64,000 nucleotides of DNA, from positions 1,156,881 through 1,220,880 of the forward strand of contig CAMYOK010000002.1 of assembly GCA_947259995.1 (NCBI GenBank). Direction: 5' to 3'. The DNA is from an uncultured Pseudomonadales bacterium (GTDB taxonomy: Bacteria; Pseudomonadota; Gammaproteobacteria; Pseudomonadales; Pseudohongiellaceae). Within the stretch, counting starts at the first letter, position 1; every line of letters starts with the position of its first letter. Shown here piece by piece: positions 43,903 through 52,862 of this stretch. Under the pieces are notes generated by a model. The model did no database searches, was not told the DNA's origin, and saw nothing but the letters and a program-made list of their open reading frames with translations. Made by a program: the position numbers and the translations under genes.

Positions 43903-45429
43903 TCAAATAATTTTTAAAGCAATTAATAAAGGAAGCTCGGTTTCCTCAAAAGACTTCGCTTGTTCACGCAGCTCAGCTAAATTCTCTTCTTTTGTTTCAA
44001 GCGGCGCACCATTTATTACTAATCTCTGATTCAAGCTCTCCAAAATTTCATACCCAAACCGCACCCACTCTTCTTGCTTTTTCAGTCCGTTATTTATAGC
44101 GGCAATAAATTGTTGTTGGAATCGCGTAACGGGAATTCCTCCACCAGTAACGGGGCTTGCCAGTACGCAAAATTCATTCGAGTCGCGTGCTTTTTGGGTT
44201 AGATATTTGTTAAGTTTATCTGTTTGAGTCTTTGCTTTTCTGCTTGTTTGTTCGTCCTGCACTGGGGAGACGTAAGAAGCTCCAATTAGTACAAGAATTG
44301 CTTCTAGAACTTTACCTTTATCGATCTGAAGTTGATCAATTAGATTGCCAATTGTTTTTGGTTTATAGTCCGATAGCGCTCCTATAATTGGGTTATAAAT
44401 CTGAGGGTTCATTTCTGATTGGCCAATTGCGCCCGTAATTTTCAAAGTTATTTTCTTCAGAGGTGTAACCAGCATCACTCGGGTTTTAGACAAAGACTCC
44501 ATTTTTTCTAATGGCGATAAGGGGCGCAGACCTTTGACCCAATAATCTCTTCTAAATTGACTGTTAACCATAAAATCTTTAACCGTTTCCTTAAACATAT
44601 TGTCTGAAATATTGCTTAAAAACAATAGTTGTTCAGGCGTTAGATTTAATGCATCTACCTGGTTAAGATAATGGGCTGAGCAAGCATATTGGAGCTTCGC
44701 TGGCTCTAACCATTTCGCTGTCGTGGCGAAGTACATTGGCTCCCATGTCTTATTTAAATATTCATGGGCTAGGTAAGACCGATTCTTACCTTTAAGAATA
44801 TTAAATCGCTCATTTACTTGTGGGTTCGCTCGAGAATATTGTGGATCTGTGGTCAATAGGCTTTCGGTGAAACCAATTGCCTCATCAATGCGTTGAGCGT
44901 AGCCGCTGCCTTTGCTGCCCATAATTTCTGAATGTTTTGACAGTAGGTGTCGTATTGGCGCGAATGAAGCTAGGCCAGGCATCGTGTTGTAACTAACATA
45001 GAGGACTCCACCGACCTTCAGTTTCCGCTTTATAAAATCAACTATCAATGTTCGGTTAGCGTCTGAAACCCAACTCCATATGCCATGCAAGCATATATAG
45101 TCGAAATCTGGTAGGTCTTTGCGGTGGATAAATTCTTCAAAGGAATCATCAAAAAGGGAGGCGTTGGTGTCGGCTTCTCGCGCAATTTCTTGACCAAAGC
45201 TAGCTTGGGCGGGACTAAAGTCGTTGCCATACCATTTTGTATAAGATGCAGCGGCGTGTATGTTTGTACTTACCCCTTGACCAAAACCAAGTTCACAAGC
45301 GGTACCGCACTCAGGATATACAAGCCCATTGTTTAAAAATGCGAGTTTAATTCTGAGAGGATTAAGTTCAGTGTAGTATCCAAAAGTATAGGCAAAATCA
45401 GTAATATAGCCCGCATTCCATTCTCTCAT
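43903..45429 (-). CDS. SAM-dependent methyltransferase with methyltransferase regulatory domain
   Basis: 508 residues. A Rossmann methyltransferase domain (about 20-200) has motif I CELGFGQGVSTNIH and the acidic FDYICLHGIWSWV segment. A middle region (about 210-300) resembles the 'methyltransferase regulatory' domain, and the C-terminal part is helical. The substrate is unknown; modification of surface protein or glycan is a guess from the neighbours. The gene is visibly more AT-rich than the flanking secretion and rhamnose genes, which suggests transfer. Confidence 0.75.
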   Translation of the reverse strand: MREWNAGYITDFAYTFGYYTELNPLRIKLAFLNNGLVYPECGTACELGFGQGVSTNIHAAASYTKWYGNDFSPAQASFGQEIAREADTNASLFDDSFEEFIHRKDLPDFDYICLHGIWSWVSDANRTLIVDFIKRKLKVGGVLYVSYNTMPGLASFAPIRHLLSKHSEIMGSKGSGYAQRIDEAIGFTESLLTTDPQYSRANPQVNERFNILKGKNRSYLAHEYLNKTWEPMYFATTAKWLEPAKLQYACSAHYLNQVDALNLTPEQLLFLSNISDNMFKETVKDFMVNSQFRRDYWVKGLRPLSPLEKMESLSKTRVMLVTPLKKITLKITGAIGQSEMNPQIYNPIIGALSDYKPKTIGNLIDQLQIDKGKVLEAILVLIGASYVSPVQDEQTSRKAKTQTDKLNKYLTQKARDSNEFCVLASPVTGGGIPVTRFQQQFIAAINNGLKKQEEWVRFGYEILESLNQRLVINGAPLETKEENLAELREQAKSFEETELPLLIALKII

Positions 45430-45770
45430 TTTCTTTTCCGCATATCTTAGAAGTTAACGTCAGAATGTTACCAGTAGGCAAGTGTTAGGGCAATGTGACT
45501 CTAAAGTAAGCAAGTAACTTTAATGAAAGTTTGACATTGTGGTATCCACAAACTCCGAACCTGCTAATTTGTCGATAGGAGTGTATTCTTCTGCCCAGGG
45601 TTTGCGCGGCAGTACTACCTACTGGATGATGTTTTAATCGATAATTCATAAGGTTTCAGTCTCGCGTTGCTAACTATAATTATCACAATATGCAAACTAT
45701 TTCTGAAGCACATTAGTCTAAAGAGTAAGATTTACCATTTAATTCACAAATAATTAGGAGCTAATTTATA
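45430..45770. other. AT-rich divergent intergenic region
   Basis: 341 bp between the methyltransferase and the 229-residue exported protein. It must hold both promoters. A lone CRP-like half-site (TGTGACTCTA at 45494-45503) lacks its second arm. Nothing else was recognised. Confidence 0.5.
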
Positions 45771-46460
45771 ATGCACTGCTTTAAGAACGTTCGAGCATTG
45801 CTAGTTTTTATAATAGCATTCGTCTGTGAAACAGCCTTATCACAAGATCTCACCTTATTTGAGGCGGTTGAGGGTCCGAATAATAAAAACATTAGCTCTC
45901 TACAAGCCAGCGAACAACGCGCCCTCCCCAACGCCCCAACCTTCACACTTCTCGGCACCAGCCGCATTGGGGGCAAACTGAAAGCAAGCCTCGTCGATAA
46001 CAATGGTGAGGTGGTTCAAATCGAGTTAACAGACGCGGATTCAACACCGATCCCTGGTTACGTGGGCTATAGACTAGTGCGAGTCGGCTCGCGGGACGTT
46101 GCGATCAGCCTGCCTGCGAACACACCCTGTGTAGGTTTTGAGGAGAAAGGGGTTTCTTGCGGCACTGATGGCCTGGCCCAATTGTCTCTGACTACAGCCG
46201 CGCCGATTGTGCTTGCTCCCACCGCCGAGGAAGCCGAGCAGAACAACGATGAGATCGCCGCCGCCAATGCCGAAGAAGAGCCCGACAATCCCTTCGCCGC
46301 TGCATTGCGGGCGGCAGCGCAGAATGAAGCCAGCGCTCGTGGGCGTGGTGGGCGTGCGATAAGCGAGCGTTTTGAGGTGCGCAGAATTGCACCAGAGGAC
46401 GTGCCGCCAGGTAAGCGCATCGTTCGTACCCCCTTTGGTGATAGACTCGTTGATTTATAA
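45771..46460 (+). CDS. Exported protein with a GspC HR-like region
   Basis: 229 residues: an N-terminal signal or anchor helix (about 8-24), then a beta-rich domain (about 53-120: FTLLGTSRIGGKLKASLVD, IPGYVGYRLVRVGSRDVAI, LPANTPC), an Ala/Glu-rich linker and a basic C-terminus (PGKRIVRTPFGDRLVDL). The beta domain recalls the homology region of GspC/PilP-type proteins ('LxGT…VxxIxxxxV…L'). Two Cys (CVGFEEKGVSC) could form a disulfide. It may be an unlinked T2SS component, or unrelated; I do not recognise a named family. Confidence 0.55.
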   Translation: MHCFKNVRALLVFIIAFVCETALSQDLTLFEAVEGPNNKNISSLQASEQRALPNAPTFTLLGTSRIGGKLKASLVDNNGEVVQIELTDADSTPIPGYVGYRLVRVGSRDVAISLPANTPCVGFEEKGVSCGTDGLAQLSLTTAAPIVLAPTAEEAEQNNDEIAAANAEEEPDNPFAAALRAAAQNEASARGRGGRAISERFEVRRIAPEDVPPGKRIVRTPFGDRLVDL

Positions 46461-46471
46461 TCTGCGGCACC

Positions 46472-47323
46472 GTGACTACAATTCAAACCTCTACTAGCCC
46501 AAGCCTGTCGATCTCAATCGTCATCTATCGTTCTGCGCTAGAGGTGTTGGGAGAAACGCTGTCTACCCTTCTGGCCTCGGTCGCGCATGCATTGCACAGC
46601 GCGGAGCTGTCCTGCGCAGATATCACCTTGGTGCATAATTCTGAGCCAAACCCGGCTATAAGCGCATTGATCGCCACTTTTGTGGCGCAAGCGGCCGAGA
46701 AAAATGTGCAAGTCACTCTACTAGAGGGGCATGGCAATATCGGCTACGGTCGTGGCCATAACTTAGCTTTGCTGCAGTCCACTAGCGACTATCACCTAAT
46801 ACTGAACCCCGATGTACAGCTTGTCGAAGACTCGCTATGCCAAGGTCTGCGATTCATGGCGGCACATGGGGAAATCGTCGCACTGAGCCCGGGTGTTTAT
46901 GAAGAAGATGGAAGCAAACAATTTGTGTGTAAACGCTACCCATCGGTGCTCGATTTCGTGATTCGGGGTTTCGCGCCTACCTTTATCAAGCGCTGGTTTA
47001 GTAAGCGCCTTGCGCATTACGAGATGCAGGACTTGCCAGAGCAAGCGCCGAGCACCGACATCCCCATCATTAGCGGTTGTTTTATGCTGTTCCGTACCGA
47101 GGCGCTCTTGGCCGTCGAAGGCTTCGATGAGCGTTATTTCCTCTATTTTGAAGATTTCGACTTATCGCTGCGCGTGCATTGTCAAGGGGCGTTGGCGTAT
47201 GTGCCCGCTATGAGGATCGTCCATCTGGGGGGCAACAGCGCTAAGAAAGGCTTGCGTCATATTGGCATGTTCGCGCGATCCGGCCTGCGTTTCTATAACA
47301 CTCACGGTTGGCGCTTACTATGA
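46472..47323 (+). CDS. Family 2 glycosyltransferase, rhamnosyltransferase-like
   Basis: 283 residues, GT-A fold: SISIVIYRS start, NIGYGRGHNLAL nucleotide-sugar loop, DxD-like LNPDVQL, and FDERYFLYFEDFDLSLRV with the acceptor-side acidic motif, as in WbbL-type rhamnosyltransferases. It probably adds rhamnose during surface-glycan synthesis, using dTDP-rhamnose from the rfb genes downstream. GTG start. Its stop overlaps the next start by 4 bp. Confidence 0.87.
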   Translation: MTTIQTSTSPSLSISIVIYRSALEVLGETLSTLLASVAHALHSAELSCADITLVHNSEPNPAISALIATFVAQAAEKNVQVTLLEGHGNIGYGRGHNLALLQSTSDYHLILNPDVQLVEDSLCQGLRFMAAHGEIVALSPGVYEEDGSKQFVCKRYPSVLDFVIRGFAPTFIKRWFSKRLAHYEMQDLPEQAPSTDIPIISGCFMLFRTEALLAVEGFDERYFLYFEDFDLSLRVHCQGALAYVPAMRIVHLGGNSAKKGLRHIGMFARSGLRFYNTHGWRLL

Positions 47324-48294
47324 GCTTAGAGTCTGGTTTTGCGAGTAAAACGGTGTTGGTCACCGGCGGCACAGGCTTTGTCGGGCGTGCGCTTTGGCAG
47401 CGGCTATTAGAAAAACAGACCCGAGTACATATCTTGGCGCGCTCGCAGCTCAGCGCAAGCCCCGATGTCGCGAGTAGCGTGTTTTTTCAAGGCGATATCA
47501 ACGACAAAACAGTGCTTAGGGCAGCTTGCACCGGTGTGGACACGATCTTTCACCTCGCCGCTTATGCTCACGTGAATCAACACGATACTAGGGCGATGCG
47601 CGAAGTGAATGTCGAAGGTACGCGCAGCTTGCTTGCGGCTGCTAAGAGCGCTGGGGTTAGGCGCATAGTCTATTTCAGCAGCATCTTGGCTGATACTGAG
47701 CTATACCCGCAGCTCACCGAGTATGGCCGGGCCAAAAGAGATGCAGAGAGCCTGTTGTTGGCCGCGGCAAGTGCAGGTGAGATCGAGGTATGCTGTTTGC
47801 GCCCCGCCAATGTTTATGGGCTAGGCATGAAGGGCAATCTTTTGAGCGTGCTCAGGCTCATCCATAAAGGGCTGATGCCGCCCCTGCCTTTGCCGAGCGC
47901 TAGCTTGAGCCTAGTAGGCAGTGCAGACTTATGTGAAGCGGCATTGCTCGCGAGTGAATCGACTAAGGCCAATCAACAGATTTATGCCGTGACCGATGGC
48001 AAGACCTACACGATGAAGGGCATCGAGCTAACGGCTCGTCGCACCTTAGGGCGCGAAGCATTCAAGTGGCAATTGCCGAAAGAGGCTTTTTACGTCATTT
48101 TTGCTGGCTTGGAGTTGCTAGGCAAAGTACTACGCCTGCCGAACGCACCGGGCTTGCGATCCTATCGGGCACTGACGGTTGATACAGTGGTCGCAAGCGA
48201 GAAAATACAGCAGGAACTGGGCTATAATCCGGCCAGCTCTCTGAGCCATGAACTGCCCGAAATTTTACAACAGATTGCAGCGAGCGAGCGCTAA
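47320..48294 (+). CDS. NAD-dependent epimerase/dehydratase (extended SDR)
   Basis: 324 residues. N-terminal Rossmann motif VTGGTGFVGRALWQRL, catalytic YGRAK (Tyr-x-x-x-Lys) near residues 133-137 and CLRPANVYG. It acts on a nucleotide sugar, but the exact reaction cannot be assigned. Translationally coupled to the glycosyltransferase by an ATGA overlap; a TTG four codons upstream is also open. Confidence 0.85.
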   Translation: MSLESGFASKTVLVTGGTGFVGRALWQRLLEKQTRVHILARSQLSASPDVASSVFFQGDINDKTVLRAACTGVDTIFHLAAYAHVNQHDTRAMREVNVEGTRSLLAAAKSAGVRRIVYFSSILADTELYPQLTEYGRAKRDAESLLLAAASAGEIEVCCLRPANVYGLGMKGNLLSVLRLIHKGLMPPLPLPSASLSLVGSADLCEAALLASESTKANQQIYAVTDGKTYTMKGIELTARRTLGREAFKWQLPKEAFYVIFAGLELLGKVLRLPNAPGLRSYRALTVDTVVASEKIQQELGYNPASSLSHELPEILQQIAASER

Positions 48295-48333
48295 CTGCTC
48301 GCTAAGCAGACAACACAATCCAAAAGGTCCAGC

Positions 48334-48894
48334 GTGAAAATCACTCCCACTTCTATAGCCGATGTCGTCATTCTCGAACCCACTTTACATGGGGACCACC
48401 GCGGTTTCTTCCTCGAAACGTGGCGAGAGTCGACCTTTGCCTCCATTGCTCCTGGCTTTAAGTTTGTGCAAGACAATCACAGTAAGTCGGGCAAGGGAAT
48501 TCTGCGCGGGCTGCACTATCAATTACAGCAGCCACAGGGAAAACTGGTGCGGGTCATTGCCGGCGAGATCTATGACGTGGCAGTGGATATGCGCCGCAAT
48601 TCGCCCAGTTTTGGGCAATGGGTTGGAGTGACTTTGTCAGCCGATAACCATCGCCAGTTATGGGTGCCGCCGGGCTTTGCCCATGGCTTTATCGTGACCA
48701 GTGACAGCGCAGAGATGGTTTACAAATGCACCGATTACTATGCGCCAGAGGATGAACACTCATTGCTGTGGAATGACCCAGCATTAGCCATCGATTGGCC
48801 TTTGGCAGGCCTGGGCTTGGCAGAGCCAGTGCTCTCAGTGAAAGATCGGGAAGGCAAAGTGTTTGCCGAAGCTGTGGTGTACGAGAACAGCTAG
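48334..48894 (+). CDS. rfbC: dTDP-4-dehydrorhamnose 3,5-epimerase
   Basis: A 186-residue cupin. HGDHRGFFLETWRES, the catalytic His in RGLHYQ, RVIAGEIYDVAVDMR, WVPPGFAHGF and MVYKCTDYYAPEDE are all present. It converts the 4-keto-6-deoxy sugar to its L-configured form, third step of dTDP-rhamnose synthesis. GTG start after AAAGG. Confidence 0.96.
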   Translation: MKITPTSIADVVILEPTLHGDHRGFFLETWRESTFASIAPGFKFVQDNHSKSGKGILRGLHYQLQQPQGKLVRVIAGEIYDVAVDMRRNSPSFGQWVGVTLSADNHRQLWVPPGFAHGFIVTSDSAEMVYKCTDYYAPEDEHSLLWNDPALAIDWPLAGLGLAEPVLSVKDREGKVFAEAVVYENS

Positions 48895-48922
48895 AACAGT
48901 TAAATAAGTGGAGTGAAGTCGC

Positions 48923-49801
48923 ATGGGTAAACGTATTGTCATCACAGGGGCGAATGGTCAGCTTGGCCAGACCCTGATGCGCTCGACACTGTTTGAGCTT
49001 CACACTTTGTTGCCACTTGGGCGCGAAGATATGGATATCACGCAGCAGGCCGAGGTTTCGGCAAAGCTTGATGCGCTTAAGCCCGATGTCATTATTAATG
49101 CGGCAGCCTACACTGCCGTGGATGCAGCAGAGACTCACCCCGAAGAGGCTTATAACATTAATGAGCAAGGGGTGAAGCATCTGGCGCGTTGGTGTAAAGG
49201 CAAGCCTTGTCATTTGATACATGTGTCCACAGATTTTGTGTTTGCAGGAGAGAAGAACCGCCCCTACCGCGTCGATGACTCGACTAACCCCTTGAGTATT
49301 TATGGGCAAAGTAAGTTGGCCGGCGAAAAGATGCTAACGCAAATCTTGCCGAGCAAATCTACTATCGTGCGAACTGCCTGGCTTTATTCTCCCTACAATA
49401 ATAATTTCGTGAAAACGATGCTGCGTTTGATGCGCGAGCGCGACGAGCTCAATGTGGTCGATGACCAAATTGGTACCCCTTGTTCGACAGCGGGGCTTGC
49501 TGCTTGTCTGCATGCAATCGTGACGGCTGAAAAGCCAGGTAAGCTATACCATTGGACCGATGCCGGTGTCGCAAGCTGGTACGATTTCGCTGTGGCGATT
49601 CAAGAGGAAGCCTTGAAAAATTCGCTGCTCGAGCATGCGATCCCTGTTAATCCGATCTCAACCGAAAAGTATAAAACCGCCGCAGTACGCCCACCCTACA
49701 GTGTGCTCGATAAATCCAAAGCCTTGTTAGACCTTGAGTGCCCACAGATTCATTGGCGCGAAGCACTTCGCGATACCTTACGCACACTCAGCGAAAAATA
49801 G
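48923..49801 (+). CDS. rfbD: dTDP-4-dehydrorhamnose reductase
   Basis: A 292-residue reductive SDR: GANGQLGQTL nucleotide loop, AAYTAVDAAE, STDFVFAG and the catalytic YGQSKLAGE. It makes dTDP-L-rhamnose, the last pathway step. It lies between rfbC and rfbB. Confidence 0.95.
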   Translation: MGKRIVITGANGQLGQTLMRSTLFELHTLLPLGREDMDITQQAEVSAKLDALKPDVIINAAAYTAVDAAETHPEEAYNINEQGVKHLARWCKGKPCHLIHVSTDFVFAGEKNRPYRVDDSTNPLSIYGQSKLAGEKMLTQILPSKSTIVRTAWLYSPYNNNFVKTMLRLMRERDELNVVDDQIGTPCSTAGLAACLHAIVTAEKPGKLYHWTDAGVASWYDFAVAIQEEALKNSLLEHAIPVNPISTEKYKTAAVRPPYSVLDKSKALLDLECPQIHWREALRDTLRTLSEK

Positions 49802-49840
49802 AGATGATTGTGTTTAGATTGGCAGTTGAATAAATAAAAA

Positions 49841-49863
49841 TGTGGGAGCTTGCCTGCAAGCGA
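49841..49863. repeat. REP-like palindromic element
   Basis: TGTGGGAGCTTGCCTGC followed by AAGCGA; GCTTGC and GCAAGC form a 6-bp stem with a 2-nt loop. The GTGGGAGC-stem-GCGA layout closely resembles Pseudomonas REP repeats. It sits in the 90-bp rfbD-rfbB gap, flanked by AT-rich AAATAAA repeats. Only one copy was seen in this window. Confidence 0.6.
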
Positions 49864-49891
49864 TTATTAAATAAATAAAAGAGAAGATGCT

Positions 49892-50974
49892 ATGCGAACA
49901 GTCTTAATCACCGGCGCAGCTGGATTCATCGGAGCAAACTTCACGCATTATTGGTTAAAGAAGTACCCAGATGATAAAGTCATCGCATTAGATGTCTTAA
50001 CTTATGCTGGCAATACTTGGAATTTAAAAGACGTCTGGAATGAGCCGGCGTTGACCTTCGTAAAAGGCGACATCTGCGATCAGGCGCTGATCGAAACGCT
50101 TTTAACGGAACATCAGGTCGACACCATTGTGCATTTCGCTGCCGAGAGCCATGTGGATCGTTCGATAACAGGGCCAGATGCCTTTATTAACACCAATATT
50201 ATAGGCACGCACAGTTTATTGAAAGCGGCGAAGAAGTGTTGGTTAGATAAAGACGAGCCGCTTGCGCATCACTTCCATCATGTGTCTACTGATGAAGTGT
50301 ATGGTACCTTAGAGCCAGAAGACCCAGCCTTTTCTGAGTTAACCCCTTACGCCCCTAACTCCCCCTATGCAGCCAGCAAGGCGGCATCGGATCATTTGGT
50401 GCGCTCCTATCATCACACCTATGGTTTGCGTGTTACCACTAGCAACTGCTCCAATAATTACGGGCCTTATCATTTCCCAGAAAAACTAATCCCCCTGTGC
50501 CTGCTCAATATTTTACATGGCAAACCACTGCCAATTTATGGCAATGGTTTGCAGATTCGTGATTGGCTTTATGTTGATGATCACGCACGCGGCATCGACC
50601 TTGTCATCAATAAAGGTGAGCCGGGCGAGACGTATAATGTAGGTGGCAATAATGAATGGACGAACATCGATGTGGTCAAATTACTATGTCAGTTGGTCGA
50701 TGGCTTTTTCGCAACCGACGAAGAGCTACGCATTCGCTTTACCCAATGCCCGGCAGCCAAAGGCAGCGCCAGTACTAGCTTGATTACTTATGTGACGGAC
50801 CGTCCAGGGCATGACACGCGTTATGCGATCAATGCCGAGAAGATCATGTCGCAGCTAGGTTATGAACCGAAGGCGGGTTTTGCCGATGGCCTGACGCGCA
50901 CGGTGCAGTGGTATTTGGATAACCAGCAATGGTGGGAAAAGATTCAAGATGGCACATACAAAAACGGCTTCTAA
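49892..50974 (+). CDS. rfbB: dTDP-glucose 4,6-dehydratase
   Basis: A 360-residue extended SDR: TGAAGFIGANF loop, HFAAESHVDRSI, STDEVYG and catalytic YAASKAASDHL, plus NCSNNYGPYHFPEKLIPL. First dehydration step of dTDP-rhamnose synthesis. Its stop codon lies in the loop of the terminator hairpin. rfbA (glucose-1-phosphate thymidylyltransferase) is not in the window. Confidence 0.96.
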   Translation: MRTVLITGAAGFIGANFTHYWLKKYPDDKVIALDVLTYAGNTWNLKDVWNEPALTFVKGDICDQALIETLLTEHQVDTIVHFAAESHVDRSITGPDAFINTNIIGTHSLLKAAKKCWLDKDEPLAHHFHHVSTDEVYGTLEPEDPAFSELTPYAPNSPYAASKAASDHLVRSYHHTYGLRVTTSNCSNNYGPYHFPEKLIPLCLLNILHGKPLPIYGNGLQIRDWLYVDDHARGIDLVINKGEPGETYNVGGNNEWTNIDVVKLLCQLVDGFFATDEELRIRFTQCPAAKGSASTSLITYVTDRPGHDTRYAINAEKIMSQLGYEPKAGFADGLTRTVQWYLDNQQWWEKIQDGTYKNGF

Positions 50975-50986
50975 GGAAGCCGTTTT
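50961..50986. terminator. Terminator hairpin embracing the rfbB stop codon
   Basis: A perfect 11-bp stem (AAAACGGCTTC at 50961-50971, GAAGCCGTTTT at 50976-50986) with loop TAAG. The rfbB TAA (50972-50974) is in the loop. A/T arms make it bidirectional; it also serves the convergent Calx-beta gene. Confidence 0.85.
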
Positions 50987-50989
50987 ACT

Positions 50990-52672
50990 TTAGGGAAGCA
51001 TATAAAAATACTGTTCATCGCCGGTGCTATACACCATTTTAAAATCTTCAGTGCCGTCTGCGTTTAGGTCCCCTACTCCGAATAAGCCCGTTTTCAAAGT
51101 TGACCCGGCATAAGTCTTGGGGTCAACACGGCGCACGATAAAATCGGCATACATCTTCAGAGTCCTGCCATTAAAACTAAACGAGCTAATGCCGAAGGAT
51201 TCGAAGCGCACATTCGTCACGCCATTGAGGGCTAGCAGAGCATTGATGTACTCCTGCCCGATTGCAGGCGCTGTGGTAAATAGTTGTTGGCGAACAACGC
51301 TGTCACTGGTGTACACCACTTGCATATATTCCTGCCCGGCTAAAGCAGGGTTTGGGTGCGGGTGCAAATACACCCCTTCTTTAGAGCCGCCGGGTGCCAC
51401 ACTTGACGTGATCGAAGGACGCAAATTGTAGCGGTCATAGAAAGAATTATTAATGATCAATTTGCCGTCGTCTTCTAAATCTAAGGGTGGTGGTCCTTGA
51501 TTGATCTGCACTGTGAGATTGCCATAAGAGGTGATCACCATTTTGGGAATCGACAAAGCATTCAGGGCAAACTGCAGCACACTCGTATTGGCAAGTGCCG
51601 GTTCGAAATTGATCTGCAAGCCTTCGTCCGTAATCATTCTGCCGCTTTGATTTTGATTCAAAAAAACGGCACTGCTGGCACCAGAGCTCGCTTGTCCTGC
51701 TGTGTAAGGATAGAAGTGAAACGAGTTGTCGCCCACTGGAATAGTGACGATGCCCGTGGCTGCGGTTTGCGTGGCCTCTAGTGATGTGATCGTCAACTCG
51801 GGAATGCGATTGATCGTGGCGAGCAAGGTGTTGGCGCTGTTGAACGGCGATGCTTGCGTCATGCTCAACACGTCACCTTGTGTAATATTGTCCAAGGCTG
51901 GCGTAATCTTCGTGAGATTAGGAGTGAAATCCACATCATCGTTCACGATAGTGAGTGTGGCGGTGGCTTGCTCGCCTAGGGTCGCCAAGGTAGGGGCAGA
52001 AAGCGTTAGCGTTAGGCTTTTATCAACCTGGCCTACTGAGTTATCAATAATGCTTACGGTAAAGGTTTGAGTGAGCACACTCTCAGCAAAAGTCAGAGTG
52101 CCAGTGGCGGCCGTGTAAAAGCCAGGGGCGGTGGCCGTACCATTGCTAGTGGCATATTTAACAGTGACTTCGCCATTGCTGCCGCCGAGCCTTGTCACCG
52201 TTATCGTTGCGGTGCCTGCATTCTCCGCCACACTATAGGTGGCTGCCGAGAAGGCTAATTTACCTGCCTCGAAATCGAGAATGCTCAAGGTCGCGGCGGC
52301 ATCTGTGCCTATGGTGTCCCCTACTGGTGTCGATAAAGACAAGGCAACGGTTTCTGTTCCCTCAACAATGGCGTCGTCGAGAATGGCGACCGTGACTGTT
52401 TTGTTGGCACTATCGCCCGCAGCCCAAGAAATCGTAGAGGATAATGCTGTGTAATCATTTCCTGCGGTGGCCGTGCCATTGGCGCTGCTAATGAGTACAG
52501 AGGCTGCCCCAGTAGCATCCCCTGTGCGTTTTAAGGTAATTGTGGCGGTTGCTGGCGAAGCGGCTTCTGAGACGCTGAAACTAGTTGCATTGAATTCGAT
52601 AACCCCTGCATGGGCGCCGATGCTGGCGCTAAGTAGAAGGAAAAATGCGGTGCTACGGGTAATCATATTCAT
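50990..52672 (-). CDS. Secreted Calx-beta domain protein
   Basis: 560 residues with a signal peptide (cut after AHA). Two Calx-beta repeats (about 24-130 and 135-245) have the NGTATAGNDYTA-type and DDAIVEGTETVALSLS-type calcium patterns. A unique C-terminal region ends with an EF-like GVGDLNADGTEDFKM. It is probably a surface or secreted adhesion-type protein. Two close Met codons make the start 52672 or 52666. It is divergent from the 215-residue exported protein. Confidence 0.8.
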   Translation of the reverse strand: MNMITRSTAFFLLLSASIGAHAGVIEFNATSFSVSEAASPATATITLKRTGDATGAASVLISSANGTATAGNDYTALSSTISWAAGDSANKTVTVAILDDAIVEGTETVALSLSTPVGDTIGTDAAATLSILDFEAGKLAFSAATYSVAENAGTATITVTRLGGSNGEVTVKYATSNGTATAPGFYTAATGTLTFAESVLTQTFTVSIIDNSVGQVDKSLTLTLSAPTLATLGEQATATLTIVNDDVDFTPNLTKITPALDNITQGDVLSMTQASPFNSANTLLATINRIPELTITSLEATQTAATGIVTIPVGDNSFHFYPYTAGQASSGASSAVFLNQNQSGRMITDEGLQINFEPALANTSVLQFALNALSIPKMVITSYGNLTVQINQGPPPLDLEDDGKLIINNSFYDRYNLRPSITSSVAPGGSKEGVYLHPHPNPALAGQEYMQVVYTSDSVVRQQLFTTAPAIGQEYINALLALNGVTNVRFESFGISSFSFNGRTLKMYADFIVRRVDPKTYAGSTLKTGLFGVGDLNADGTEDFKMVYSTGDEQYFYMLP

Positions 52673-52862
52673 AAATTTGCCATACTTGAGTGTTCGAACA
52701 GGGCGTAATGATACAGTTACTTATCGGCCAAAACCTAAGATTCTTGAATATTGCAGGGCTAGAAAGCATAGCCGCTTTTGCCTGTTGGCTCACAAGAATT
52801 TGGCGAATCTGTGACATACTTGGCGCAGTGAAAATAGTTGATAAAAAAGGAGCAACCCTGCG

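Noticed and set aside
45494..45503. CRP-like TGTGACTCTA upstream of the methyltransferase
   Set aside because: Only one half-site; the second arm TCACA is absent.
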